This document shows, piece by piece, positions 8,172-16,344 of a stretch of DNA of 64,000 nucleotides; position 1 is the first letter of the stretch, and every line of letters begins with the position of its first letter. The position numbers were made by a program, and so were the translations under genes. The DNA lies in contig DAOKYU010000001.1 of NCBI GenBank assembly GCA_035325995.1, positions 470,681 through 534,680 of the forward strand, read 5' to 3'. Below the pieces are notes generated by a model. It searched no databases. It was given only the letters and a program-made list of their open reading frames with translations, and was not told the DNA's origin. The DNA comes from Thermodesulfobacteriota bacterium. GTDB taxonomy: Bacteria; Desulfobacterota_D; UBA1144; Nemesobacterales; UBA2774.

Positions 8172-9128
8172 CTACTTGGACTCGCTCTTTATGTTGAGCG
8201 GGGGGGCCGCCGAAAAGAATTCGAGCCAGTCGATGAATTTCGGGTCCTTTCCTTCCACGATGTCGAAGAACCTCGACTGGAGCCGCTTGGTTATCGGCCC
8301 GGGCTTTCCCTTGCCTATGGTGCGTTTGTCTACTTCCCTTATGGGGGTGATCTCGGCGGCCGTTCCGGTGAAAAAAGCCTCGTCCGCTATGTAGAGCTCG
8401 TCGCGCGTGAAGCGCTCGGCCTCGACCTCGATGCCCTCGTCCCGGGCTATCTTGATGACGGAATCCCTGGTTATGCCCTCGAGTATGGATGTGAGGGGAG
8501 GGGTCTTGAGCTTGCCGTTCCTGACTATGAATATATTCTCGCCGGAGCCCTCGGCGACGTAGCCCTCGCTGTCGAGGAGTATGGCTTCGTCTGAGCCGTA
8601 GGATGTGGCCTCGAGCTTTGCGAGGACGGAGTTGATGTAGTTGCCGCTAAGCTTGGCCTTGGTCATGAACGAATTTACGCCCATTCTGGTGTAGGAGGAG
8701 ACCTTGGCGCTTATGCCCTTCGAAAGCGCGCCTTCGCCTAGATACGTCCCCCACGGGTATGCCGCGATCGCGAGGTGTATGGGATTGTCGCCCGGATGAA
8801 GGCCTATCTTGCCCCCGCCGATGTAGGCTATCGGACGTATGTACGCCTCTTCGAGATAGTTGACGTTCAGGAGCTCGATGATGGCGTTGTGTGTTTCTTC
8901 CTTCGAAAAGGGGATGTCGATATGGGCGATGTGCGCCGATGCGTAGAGCCTGTCCACGTGCTCCGGAAGCCTGAACACCGCCGAGCGCTCGCCTGTGCAC
9001 CTGTATGCGCGGATCCCCTCGAAGGCCGCAACGCCGTAGTGTAGTGTGTGAGTCAGTACGTGTACCTGCGCGTCTTCCCACGAGACGAACTCACCATCGA
9101 ACCATATCTGATAAGGCTTGCCGGTCAT
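8172..9128 (-). CDS. ilvE: Branched-chain amino acid aminotransferase (class IV PLP enzyme)
   Basis: 318 aa from ATG 9128. It catalyses the last step of leucine, isoleucine and valine synthesis, or the first of their degradation. The opening GKPYQIWFDGEFVSWEDAQV matches the family N-terminus, and the PLP lysine falls at position 159 in KAKLSGNYIN, the same number as in E. coli IlvE. EGSGENIFIV and GTAAEITPI are the usual cofactor and substrate loop motifs. A GTG 18 nt upstream is possible, but the ATG has AGGAG 8 nt before it and fits the family start. The upstream region shared with phaR contains a TTGACA at 9199-9204 on this strand and a TTCCTT-N6-AAGGAA dyad (9179-9196). Confidence 0.94.
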   Translation of the reverse strand: MTGKPYQIWFDGEFVSWEDAQVHVLTHTLHYGVAAFEGIRAYRCTGERSAVFRLPEHVDRLYASAHIAHIDIPFSKEETHNAIIELLNVNYLEEAYIRPIAYIGGGKIGLHPGDNPIHLAIAAYPWGTYLGEGALSKGISAKVSSYTRMGVNSFMTKAKLSGNYINSVLAKLEATSYGSDEAILLDSEGYVAEGSGENIFIVRNGKLKTPPLTSILEGITRDSVIKIARDEGIEVEAERFTRDELYIADEAFFTGTAAEITPIREVDKRTIGKGKPGPITKRLQSRFFDIVEGKDPKFIDWLEFFSAAPPLNIKSESK

Positions 9129-9252
9129 GCCGAATGCTCCTGTCACACCTGCCTGGTATTTGTATATTGTATAAAATATTCCTTTTTTTCAAGGAAATTG
9201 TCAAGTGTCTAATTTTCATATTTCTTGACTGCGCGCCGTTTCTTCGAATAAT

Positions 9253-9258
9253 TATAAT
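9253..9258 (+). promoter_or_regulatory. TATAAT -10 element 4 nt before the phaR-like ATG (candidate leaderless promoter)
   Basis: A perfect TATAAT ends at 9258 and the start codon begins at 9263. A TTGACT lies at 9225-9230, but the 22-nt spacing is too long for a normal -35. No Shine-Dalgarno precedes the ATG, and no other start codon is available in frame nearby, so transcription may begin at or within a few bases of the ATG. Confidence 0.4.
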
Positions 9259-9262
9259 ACTT

Positions 9263-9856
9263 ATGCCCGGTAAACAGGAAAGCGAAGCGCCCGGCCAGGT
9301 TACTATAAAAAAATACAGCAACCGAAGGCTCTACGATTCGACCAATAAGCGCTACGTTACGCTCGAAGACATAGCTGCGCTCATTCGCGATGGGAACGAG
9401 GTAAAAGTCATCGATTCCCAGACCGGGGCCGACATATCCAAGGTGATACTGATACAGGTCGTGCTCGAAAGCGAAAAGAACAAGGAAGACATACTCCCCG
9501 TTTCGTTTCTGCACATGCTTATAAAGTACGGCAACAAGGTCGCCAAGGACTTTTTCGAGAACTATTTCCTGATGATGTTCCAGCCTTACTTCTCCGTGCA
9601 GGAGAACTTCAAGAAGAACGTGAAGCTCTGGCAGGAGATGGGATGGTTCCCGCCCGGGATGCCGATGCCGCCGGACATGGAGAACTTCAAGCCGGGCGAT
9701 TTCATGCCGGTCGCCGGCTCTGAGAAACCCGACGGCGATTCCGCGGCGGAGCGCAAGGCGGCCACGCCCTACGCCGAGAAAGCCAGCGAAGTCGATCTTC
9801 TTATGGAGAAAATCAAGGAGCTCGAAAAGAAGGTCAAATCTCTCGACGAGAAGTAG
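9263..9856 (+). CDS. PhaR-like polyhydroxyalkanoate synthesis regulator
   Basis: 197 aa. Residues about 13-75 match the PHB/PHA accumulation regulator DNA-binding domain: TIKKYSNRRLYDSTNKRYVT, then LEDIAALIRDG and VIDSQTGADISKVIL. The middle (NYFLMMFQPYFSVQENFKKN) resembles the granule-associated part, and the C-terminus ends in a short coiled coil (LMEKIKELEKKVKSLDEK). Such proteins repress phasin genes and bind polyhydroxyalkanoate granules. No PHA synthase or phasin is in the window, so it may regulate genes elsewhere; some bacteria keep a PhaR-like protein without PHA. The start has no Shine-Dalgarno but has a TATAAT 4 nt upstream. Confidence 0.82.
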   Translation: MPGKQESEAPGQVTIKKYSNRRLYDSTNKRYVTLEDIAALIRDGNEVKVIDSQTGADISKVILIQVVLESEKNKEDILPVSFLHMLIKYGNKVAKDFFENYFLMMFQPYFSVQENFKKNVKLWQEMGWFPPGMPMPPDMENFKPGDFMPVAGSEKPDGDSAAERKAATPYAEKASEVDLLMEKIKELEKKVKSLDEK

Positions 9857-9926
9857 TAGCCAATCCCGCCGGTCGGCCGATCGGCGCCTTATCTTCCGGT
9901 GCCGGACTTATATATATAAAACGGGC

Positions 9927-10604
9927 CTAGTCGATTTCGATGCGGGAAGCGTCTACAGTGCTGCTGGATATGAGGTCGCCCTGTATTTCGACGTTTCGTC
10001 CCACGAGTATGTCCTCGCAGTCGACTTCGTCCCCGTCTATTATAAGGTCGGTCGAGTTCGATATCTGGATTACGGCGACCCTGGTGCCCTGGTCGTTCCT
10101 GGCCTCGACCTGCATGGAGCCCGTGTTTCCGGTGCAGTTGTTCTGGGTTACCTCGGCGTCGAACGTGACTTCGGGATAAGTATTATCGAGCTTTACCACT
10201 CCGCTTTCGAGCGTGACGCCACCGAGCTCGACCAAGGCCGTGGGGAATATCTCTACGCCGTACGACCCGAGGAGCATTCCTGCCTCGCTCGTGAATTCGA
10301 GGAGCGCCGTTCCGGCAATCGGGCCTTCTATCGAAAAGAATCCGTCGTCGTCCGTGACGCCCGATTCGAGCGCGACGCCGTCCACGGAGACGTCGACGAT
10401 TATGCCTTCGAGGGGCTCGTCGGGTATTACCTCTACTACGGAGCCCTGGATGGTTTCAACTTCGCTCCCCCCGCCGCCTCCGCCTCCGCCGTTGTCGCCC
10501 CCTCCGCCCCCGAATTCCACGTCGCAGCCCCCTATGGCGAAGAGCGCAATCGCGAGGATGGCAATCACCCCTTTGGGTAGAATTCTTCCGCAGCCTTTAA
10601 ACAT
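9927..10604 (-). CDS. Putative lipoprotein with glycine-rich linker
   Basis: 225 aa. A hydrophobic signal segment ends in a lipobox, FAIGGC, with the lipidated cysteine at position 27. It is followed by a glycine-rich tether (positions 32-46, almost all Gly). The next part (about 50-120) reads like a carboxypeptidase-regulatory or CNA-B-like beta-sandwich (GVTDDDGFFSIEGPIAG), and the C-terminal third has the beta-rich look of DUF5666-type domains (GRNVEIQGDL). Start ATG 10604 with AGGAGG 5 nt upstream. Probably an outer-membrane or periplasmic lipoprotein of unknown function. A second lipoprotein with a similar tether is at 45578. Confidence 0.75.
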   Translation of the reverse strand: MFKGCGRILPKGVIAILAIALFAIGGCDVEFGGGGGDNGGGGGGGGSEVETIQGSVVEVIPDEPLEGIIVDVSVDGVALESGVTDDDGFFSIEGPIAGTALLEFTSEAGMLLGSYGVEIFPTALVELGGVTLESGVVKLDNTYPEVTFDAEVTQNNCTGNTGSMQVEARNDQGTRVAVIQISNSTDLIIDGDEVDCEDILVGRNVEIQGDLISSSTVDASRIEID

Positions 10605-10747
10605 TAATCCTCCTTTATTTCCGGCCGGTAAATCCTCAAATTCCTTGATTTTATATTATACCCACACGTCCGGGGATTTCATACGGGATCATTAGCGGCG
10701 CCGCGCATCTCATGGTACGATAGCATAGCTTGTAAGAAGGTGCGTTC

Positions 10748-11971
10748 ATGGATTCATCCCCGAGAGTACTTTTCATCAACCATTCTATAAGGGACGGCGG
10801 CCCGGGAAAGAGCCTTTTTTATATCCTGAAGTTCTTAGGCAGGGAGAAGCTGACGCCGTGCGTTCTCATACCGAAGGACGACGTGTTCTCGGAGCGGCTC
10901 AAGGCCGCGGGGCTCTACGAGAACATAATAATCGACGGGAGGTTCCCCGAAAACCTGAAGCGCCCCTGGTTCTCCGGCGGAGGGGTGCCCGCGCGCATCG
11001 CGTCGCTCGTTCTGAACATACTCGACCTCGCCTCGCTCGTAATCACCTCGCCCGTGTGGCTGAGACGGCACAAAATCGACGTCATATATTGCAACGGGAC
11101 GCAGGCCAAGGTAGTCGGGGCGATAATGGGGCTCATAAACGTAAAGCCCGTCGTGTGGCACGTGAGGAACATACAGCAGACGCGGCTCCTCGGGACGATT
11201 ATCAACTCGCTCGCGGCGCTGCCGTCGGTAAAACGGATAATATGCGTTTCGGGAGCGGCCGCTGCGCAGTTCCCGTACGGAAGGGACAAGATAACGGTCG
11301 TCTACAACGGGACGGACGTCGGCGATTACGATCCCGCAAAAACGGCCGGGGAGCTGAGGGAGGCGTACGATATTCCGGCGGGAACGGTCGTCGTAGGCAG
11401 CACGGGGAGGATAGTTCCGCGTAAGGGGTACGACCTTTTCATCGAGGCCGCCGCCGCGGCCATAAGGGAATACGGCGGGAGGGAAGGGGGGCTCAAGTTC
11501 GTAATCGTCGGCGATACCCCTTACTTTTTCGAGGGCGATCACCTCGCTTACCTGAAAAAGCTCGTCGCCGAAAAGGGGCTCGAGGAGAATTTCATTTTCA
11601 CCGGATACAGGGATGACGTGAGGCCGTGCCTTAAGGATTTCGACGTGTTCGTCATCCCGTCGAACTACCCCGACCCGTTCCCGCGCTCCGTCATAGAGGG
11701 GATGTCGTTCGCGCTGCCTGTCGTCGCGTTCAAGGCGGCGGGCGGCATAGTCGAGGCCGTGGACGACGGCGTTACGGGGATACTGTGCGCGCCTGGGGAT
11801 ACGGAGGAGATGGGGAAGGCCATAGCGAAGCTCGCCCTCGACACGGGCCTCAGGAAGAGGATGGGCGAGGCCGGTCGCGAGCGCGTGATTTCGAAATTCT
11901 CGGCGGAGGCCGTAGCCCGCGAGGTGGAAAAGAATATATTCCTCGCCCTGGGCAGGCCGCCTGAAGGGTAG
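10748..11971 (+). CDS. Glycosyltransferase family 4 (GT-B fold)
   Basis: 407 aa. The N-terminal domain begins RVLFINHSIRDGGPGKSLFY, the usual GT4 opening with a GGPGKS donor loop. The C-terminal domain has VVGSTGRIVPRKGYDLFIEA, FTGYRDDV and the family EX7E-like segment NYPDPFPRSVIEGMSFALPVV with GGIVEAV. It transfers a sugar from an activated donor, probably onto a lipid-linked or extracellular glycan. AAGAAGG lies 7 nt before the ATG. It stands alone, convergent with der, with no other glycan genes adjacent, so the acceptor cannot be inferred. Confidence 0.9.
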   Translation: MDSSPRVLFINHSIRDGGPGKSLFYILKFLGREKLTPCVLIPKDDVFSERLKAAGLYENIIIDGRFPENLKRPWFSGGGVPARIASLVLNILDLASLVITSPVWLRRHKIDVIYCNGTQAKVVGAIMGLINVKPVVWHVRNIQQTRLLGTIINSLAALPSVKRIICVSGAAAAQFPYGRDKITVVYNGTDVGDYDPAKTAGELREAYDIPAGTVVVGSTGRIVPRKGYDLFIEAAAAAIREYGGREGGLKFVIVGDTPYFFEGDHLAYLKKLVAEKGLEENFIFTGYRDDVRPCLKDFDVFVIPSNYPDPFPRSVIEGMSFALPVVAFKAAGGIVEAVDDGVTGILCAPGDTEEMGKAIAKLALDTGLRKRMGEAGRERVISKFSAEAVAREVEKNIFLALGRPPEG

Positions 11972-11992
11972 CGTAGCCGGATTCTGATGCCG

Positions 11993-13354
11993 CTAATCTT
12001 TATTGCGCGCCGAGCGGAACAGGATTTTAACCGGCGTGCCTTCGAGGGTGAACTCTTCCCTCATGCGTGATTCGAGAAAGCGCTTGTAGTTTTCGGGGAC
12101 GCCCTTTATATCGTTCGTGAAAATGACGAACGTCGGCTGCTGCGTGAGCGGCTGTGATATGTAGTAGAACTTTATTTCCTTTCCCTTGTATATCGGCGGC
12201 GGGTTCGAGCCGGTTATTCGCTTAAGGAATATATTGAGGGTCTTGGTCGGAATGCGGCACGAAAAATTCGCGTAGACCTCGTTCACCTTCTGGAATATCT
12301 TCTCGACGCCGCGGCCCGTGAGCGCAGATATTATCATCACGGGGGCGTACGAGACGGCCAAAAGACGCTCCTTTAAAATGCCCTCTATGTCGGGCGTCTC
12401 GGCGACTTCCTTCGGGACGAGATCCCACTTGTTCAGGAGCACTATGCACGCGCGTCCCTTGTCGGCTATGAGCTCGGCGAGGCGCGCGTCCTGGTGCGTG
12501 GGGCCTTCCCCGGCGTCTATCATCAGAAGCGCTACGTCTGCCTTCTCCATAGCCCTTATCGCCCGGAACACGCTATGCCTCTCGACGGAGAAGCTTATCT
12601 TCGATCTCCGCCTTATGCCCGCCGTGTCGATTATGAGATAGGGCCGGCCGCCGCGCTCGATGCGGGTGTCTATAGTGTCCCTCGTCGTCCCCGGGATCGG
12701 GCTGGTTATGGACCTTTCCTTGCCGATGATTTTGTTGACGAGTGTCGATTTCCCGACGTTCGGCTTTCCGAGGACCGCTATTTTTATAGCGCCGGTGTCT
12801 TCCTCTTCGCCTTCCCGCTCTTCGCTCTCCGGGAGGAGCTCGACTATCCTGTCCAGGAGGTCGTTTATCCTCCGGCCCTGGAGCGCGGATATCTCGATGT
12901 AGTCTTCGATGCCGAGCGAGTGGAATTCGAGGGCCGCCTGCTCGTGCTTTTCGTGGTCGATTTTGTTGACCGCGTAGATGACCGGTTTCCCTGATCTTCT
13001 CAGCAGCCCTACGACGTCCGAGTCGTGCGGCATGACGCCTTCCTTGCCGTCGAGGACGAAGATTATGACCTCGGCTTCGTCGAGCGCTATAGTTATCTGG
13101 TTCTTTATGAGAGACGGATAGAGCTCTTCGTCCTCGGGGTCGAACCCGCCCGTGTCGACGAGACTGAATTCCCTCCCGTCCCATTCGGCGTCGGCGTATA
13201 TCCTGTCCCTCGTGACCCCGGGTATGTCTTCGACGATGGATTTTCTCTCGCCGATGAGGCGGTTGAAGAGTGTGGATTTTCCGACGTTCGGTCTTCCGAT
13301 TATTGCGACGAGCGGCAGGTTCTTGCGCTCGGCCGCGGCTTTATTCTTTTTCAT
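11993..13354 (-). CDS. der: Ribosome biogenesis GTPase Der (EngA)
   Basis: 453 aa, two tandem GTPase domains plus a C-terminal KH-like domain. The first P-loop is GRPNVGKST at residues 20-28; the second is GKPNVGKST near 195. NKID and NKWD (the G4 motifs) and DTGG and DTAG (G3) are present in the two domains. The C-terminal part NFSCRIPTKTLNIFLKRI with NPPPIYKGKEIKFYY is the conserved KH-like region. Der acts in assembly of the 50S ribosomal subunit. The length fits the family. Confidence 0.96.
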   Translation of the reverse strand: MKKNKAAAERKNLPLVAIIGRPNVGKSTLFNRLIGERKSIVEDIPGVTRDRIYADAEWDGREFSLVDTGGFDPEDEELYPSLIKNQITIALDEAEVIIFVLDGKEGVMPHDSDVVGLLRRSGKPVIYAVNKIDHEKHEQAALEFHSLGIEDYIEISALQGRRINDLLDRIVELLPESEEREGEEEDTGAIKIAVLGKPNVGKSTLVNKIIGKERSITSPIPGTTRDTIDTRIERGGRPYLIIDTAGIRRRSKISFSVERHSVFRAIRAMEKADVALLMIDAGEGPTHQDARLAELIADKGRACIVLLNKWDLVPKEVAETPDIEGILKERLLAVSYAPVMIISALTGRGVEKIFQKVNEVYANFSCRIPTKTLNIFLKRITGSNPPPIYKGKEIKFYYISQPLTQQPTFVIFTNDIKGVPENYKRFLESRMREEFTLEGTPVKILFRSARNKD

Positions 13355-13458
13355 ATGAGTATCGAGGGCCCGCGTGTCCGTTACAGGCCCGGGGCCCGTT
13401 ATCCGCTTATATTGTTTATGGATTCGGGTTATTCAACCGGCTTAATTTTACCGGTATT

Positions 13459-14241
13459 TTAGGGCGTTGTCTTTTTTCGGGGACGTCTCTGCCCGGGGTG
13501 CTTCGCGAACCAGGCCCGGACGCTCTTCAGGACGAAGGAATGATGGTAGGCCATCTGCGCCGGGCTGTATCTCTCCCCGGACCCCCACGGGCAGGCGACC
13601 CGCGAGGCGCACCTCTCGGAGCAGGCGTCCGTATCGAGCCGCCACTCCATGCACGCCTGCCAGTCCCAGCCGCTTTCGGACACCGTGTGCGCGGGGCAGG
13701 CCGCGATGCAGGGCTTGTCGCAGGAAGGGCAGGGGTCGAACCCTTCGAGAGGCCTGTCGTATTCGGCGAATTCGGCGCCGGTGATTATGGCCGCCCGGAG
13801 GGAAATCCACGTGCCGAAGACGGGGTGGATCAGTATTCCCAGGAGGCTCCCGACACCCGCGCCTCCGAGCCTGCCGAGCGCGGCGAAATCGAGGGCGAGG
13901 GCATTTTCGCCGAAGGGGTAGGCGAGCGCGTACCCTACGCCTGCCGCGCCGAGCGCTTCGCCCGCGCGGCTCATGTTGAGGACAGTGTAGCTGTCTATGA
14001 GGTCCGTGTGCTTTTCCCGGAAGTCCGGATTATTGTCGAGGTATGCGCTCAGAATTTTCCAGAAGGAGTTTCCGCCGAAGCCGGCGAGTATTATCGACTT
14101 CGCCCCGCTCATGATCGCGCCAGACCTTCTTTCCGGCGTAACCGAGCCGTCGTAATCGGCCGCTTTTATTTTGAGGAATATGTTGAATCCGGATTCGGAA
14201 AGGAAGCGTCTCGTCTCGCCGAAGGCTTCTTCGGGGGTCAC
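13459..14241 (-). CDS. 4Fe-4S protein related to epoxyqueuosine reductase (QueG-like)
   Basis: 260 aa from a GTG start with AGGGA about 7 nt upstream. The N-terminal half resembles the QueG/corrinoid-reductase core (SGAKSIILAGFGGNSFW, and LIHPVFGTWISLRAAIIT). Residues about 170-215 carry the cysteine cluster FDPCPSCDKPCIAACPAHT, followed by more cysteines in WQACMEW, DACSERC and RVACPWG. The spacing differs from canonical QueG (CGSCxxCIxACPxxA), so this is a divergent relative, and a role in queuosine synthesis is only one possibility. It follows scpB by 26 nt and is probably part of that operon. Confidence 0.65.
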   Translation of the reverse strand: MTPEEAFGETRRFLSESGFNIFLKIKAADYDGSVTPERRSGAIMSGAKSIILAGFGGNSFWKILSAYLDNNPDFREKHTDLIDSYTVLNMSRAGEALGAAGVGYALAYPFGENALALDFAALGRLGGAGVGSLLGILIHPVFGTWISLRAAIITGAEFAEYDRPLEGFDPCPSCDKPCIAACPAHTVSESGWDWQACMEWRLDTDACSERCASRVACPWGSGERYSPAQMAYHHSFVLKSVRAWFAKHPGQRRPRKKTTP

Positions 14242-14267
14242 GGTCTATCCCTCCGTGCCGCGCCGCG

Positions 14268-14843
14268 TCATTCGGCGGCGGCCTCGGGGTTTTGGGATAT
14301 GCCGGGGTCGAGGTTCTTGCTTATGTCGTCTATTTCCTTGAGGGTCGGGAGGTCGCTGAGGCTCTTGAGCCCGAAAACTTCGAGGAACTCTTCCGTCGTC
14401 CCGTAGAGGAAGGGCTTTCCGATGACCTCTTTCCGTCCCTTGATTTCGAGTATCCGCCTTTCGAGAAGGGCGTTGATGACGCCCGAGGAATCGACGCCCC
14501 TTATGCTCTCGACCTCGACTTTCGTGACGGGCTGCTTGTATGCGATTATGGCTATCACTTCGAGCGCCGCGCGGCTGAGCCTGAATTTACGGACCTTTTT
14601 ATTAAAGCTGGCTATGAACTCGGAGTGAGCCGGGTTGGTCCTGAACTGGTAGCCTCCGGCCACTTCCTCGAGCCTGAATCCCCGGCCGAATCCGGACCAT
14701 TCTTCTATGAGCTCTTTTAAGTGCTTCTTGATGTCCGCGCGCTCCAGCTCCGTGAAGACCTGCATGAGCTTGTCCACGGTGACGGGCTGGTCGGATATGA
14801 ATATCACGGCCTCTACGGCCTTCTTGATGTCAGTAGGCTCCAA
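14268..14843 (-). CDS. scpB: Segregation and condensation protein B
   Basis: 191 aa, two winged-helix domains typical of ScpB. The opening DIKKAVEAVIFISDQPVTVDKL and the conserved RLSRAALEVIAIIAYKQPVTKVEVESIRG identify it. ScpB binds ScpA and the SMC ATPase to form the condensin-like complex that organises the chromosome. The gene start overlaps the end of scpA by 14 nt. The C-terminal 30 residues are low-complexity. Confidence 0.95.
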   Translation of the reverse strand: MEPTDIKKAVEAVIFISDQPVTVDKLMQVFTELERADIKKHLKELIEEWSGFGRGFRLEEVAGGYQFRTNPAHSEFIASFNKKVRKFRLSRAALEVIAIIAYKQPVTKVEVESIRGVDSSGVINALLERRILEIKGRKEVIGKPFLYGTTEEFLEVFGLKSLSDLPTLKEIDDISKNLDPGISQNPEAAAE

Positions 14844-15609
14844 GCTCGTTCTCTCCGGTGTGGTGGGATATGATGATGTCGCCTTCGTGGCCTTCCTGCG
14901 AGACCCTGATGTTCTCCATCCTCGCGAGCTCGAGTATCGCCAGGAACGTCAGGACGAGGTCGAACTTCGACGAGCAGTCGTCTAGGAATTCGGTGAACTT
15001 CATGGTGCGCCTTTCGAGGAGCCTCGAGGTTATCTCGTGTATCTTTTCCTCGATGGTTATGCTCTCGACCTCGTAGACTATCTCTTCCGTCCAAAGGTGG
15101 CTCCTCCGGTTATAAAACTCGCGGAACGTCTCTATGAGCGCCCAGAGGCTTACGGGGACGAGCTCTATCTCTTCCTCGACGACGGCCTCGGAGCCGTCGA
15201 AGTCTCTCTTGAACACGTCGCGCCCGAGTATGGGCCTTTCGATGAGGTCCGAAGCCGCGTCCTTGTATTTCTGGTACTCGATGAGCCTCTTCACGAGCTC
15301 GGCGCGGGGGTCGGTCTCGTCTTCCTCTATAACCGGCTTCGGCAGCAGCATCCGCGACTTTATCAGGCTGAGCTCGGCCGCGATGACGAGATATTCGCCC
15401 ACGACCTGGAGGTCGAGGTCCTTCATGAATTCGAGGTACTCGATGTACTGCTCCGTGATTACGGCGATCGGGATGTCGTATATGTCTACTTCGTTCTTCT
15501 TTATGAGGTGGAGCAGGAGGTCGAGCGGGCCCTCGAAGAGCTGTACCTTTACGAGGCACGGCTCACGGGTCTGCATCGATTCCGCTTCGTGTCCGGCGTT
15601 TCGGTTCAT
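14830..15609 (-). CDS. scpA: Segregation and condensation protein A
   Basis: 259 aa, the kleisin subunit bridging SMC heads. Signature region VQLFEGPLDLLLHLIKKNEV and DIYDIPIAVITEQYIEYL is near the N-terminus; the C-terminal winged helix includes VLTFLAILELARMENIRVSQ. The start is taken at ATG 15609, where it overlaps the stop of the upstream M50 protease gene as ATGA; an alternative ATG at 15576 would shorten it by 11 residues. The order M50 protease, scpA, scpB with overlaps implies one operon. Confidence 0.95.
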   Translation of the reverse strand: MNRNAGHEAESMQTREPCLVKVQLFEGPLDLLLHLIKKNEVDIYDIPIAVITEQYIEYLEFMKDLDLQVVGEYLVIAAELSLIKSRMLLPKPVIEEDETDPRAELVKRLIEYQKYKDAASDLIERPILGRDVFKRDFDGSEAVVEEEIELVPVSLWALIETFREFYNRRSHLWTEEIVYEVESITIEEKIHEITSRLLERRTMKFTEFLDDCSSKFDLVLTFLAILELARMENIRVSQEGHEGDIIISHHTGENELGAY

Positions 15610-16292
15610 TTCAGCAACGCACTTATAATACCCCAAAGCGTGCCGGAATTGTATCCCGAAAGGAGGGCCGAGATGTAGGAGACGGGCAGAAGGAGATATT
15701 TGAATACTCCCCCGCCGAATATGAAGAGGGCGAAGAGGAAGAATACGCCGTAGGGCTCGAACCTGCTGTAGGCGTAGGCGTAGCGGTTGGGGAGCAGCCC
15801 GTAAAGAACGCGCGAGCCGTCGAGCGGCGGTATGGGGATCATGTTGAAGACGGCCAGCGCTATCCCGTAGAAGAGTGTGAGGATGAGTATTATGGCGATT
15901 ACGCCGTAAACCCCGTCTGAGCTTATCTCGCCGCTCACCATCTTCGGAATCATGTACCTTAGCGCGAGCCCTGCCGCGAGCGCCATGGCGAGGTTGGACA
16001 GCGGGCCCGCTATCGCGACGAGTATCGTGTCCTTCTTCGGGTCCTTGAAGTTCCGGGGGTCTATCGGGACGGGCTTCGCCCACCCGAAGCCGACGACGAA
16101 CATGAGTATGGTCCCGAGTATGTCGAGGTGCGCTATGGGGTTGAGCGTGAGCCGCCCCCGCATCTTTGCCGTCGGATCCCCGAGCTTGTTGGCCGTCCAG
16201 CCGTGAAAGTACTCGTGCACGGTGAGCGACAGCAGTATCACCGGGGCCTGTATCAAAAGGAGGTCAATGTTCTTTAAAAAGTCGAAATTCAT
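15606..16292 (-). CDS. Site-2 protease family (M50) integral membrane metalloprotease
   Basis: 228 aa, highly hydrophobic with about five or six membrane segments. The zinc motif HEYFHGW sits in the first helix (residues about 26-32), followed by NKLGDPTAKMRGRLTLNP and HLDILGTIL. The second signature, NMIPIPPLDGSRVLYGLLP, supplies the third zinc ligand. This is the short M50B-type family without PDZ domain, usually found next to scpA and scpB; its substrate is not known. Its last codon overlaps the scpA start. Confidence 0.92.
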   Translation of the reverse strand: MNFDFLKNIDLLLIQAPVILLSLTVHEYFHGWTANKLGDPTAKMRGRLTLNPIAHLDILGTILMFVVGFGWAKPVPIDPRNFKDPKKDTILVAIAGPLSNLAMALAAGLALRYMIPKMVSGEISSDGVYGVIAIILILTLFYGIALAVFNMIPIPPLDGSRVLYGLLPNRYAYAYSRFEPYGVFFLFALFIFGGGVFKYLLLPVSYISALLSGYNSGTLWGIISALLK

Positions 16293-16344
16293 AGGTTGTT
16301 TGAGCCGTTACGAATGGAGAATAATATACTCGATTCCGGGGAGA

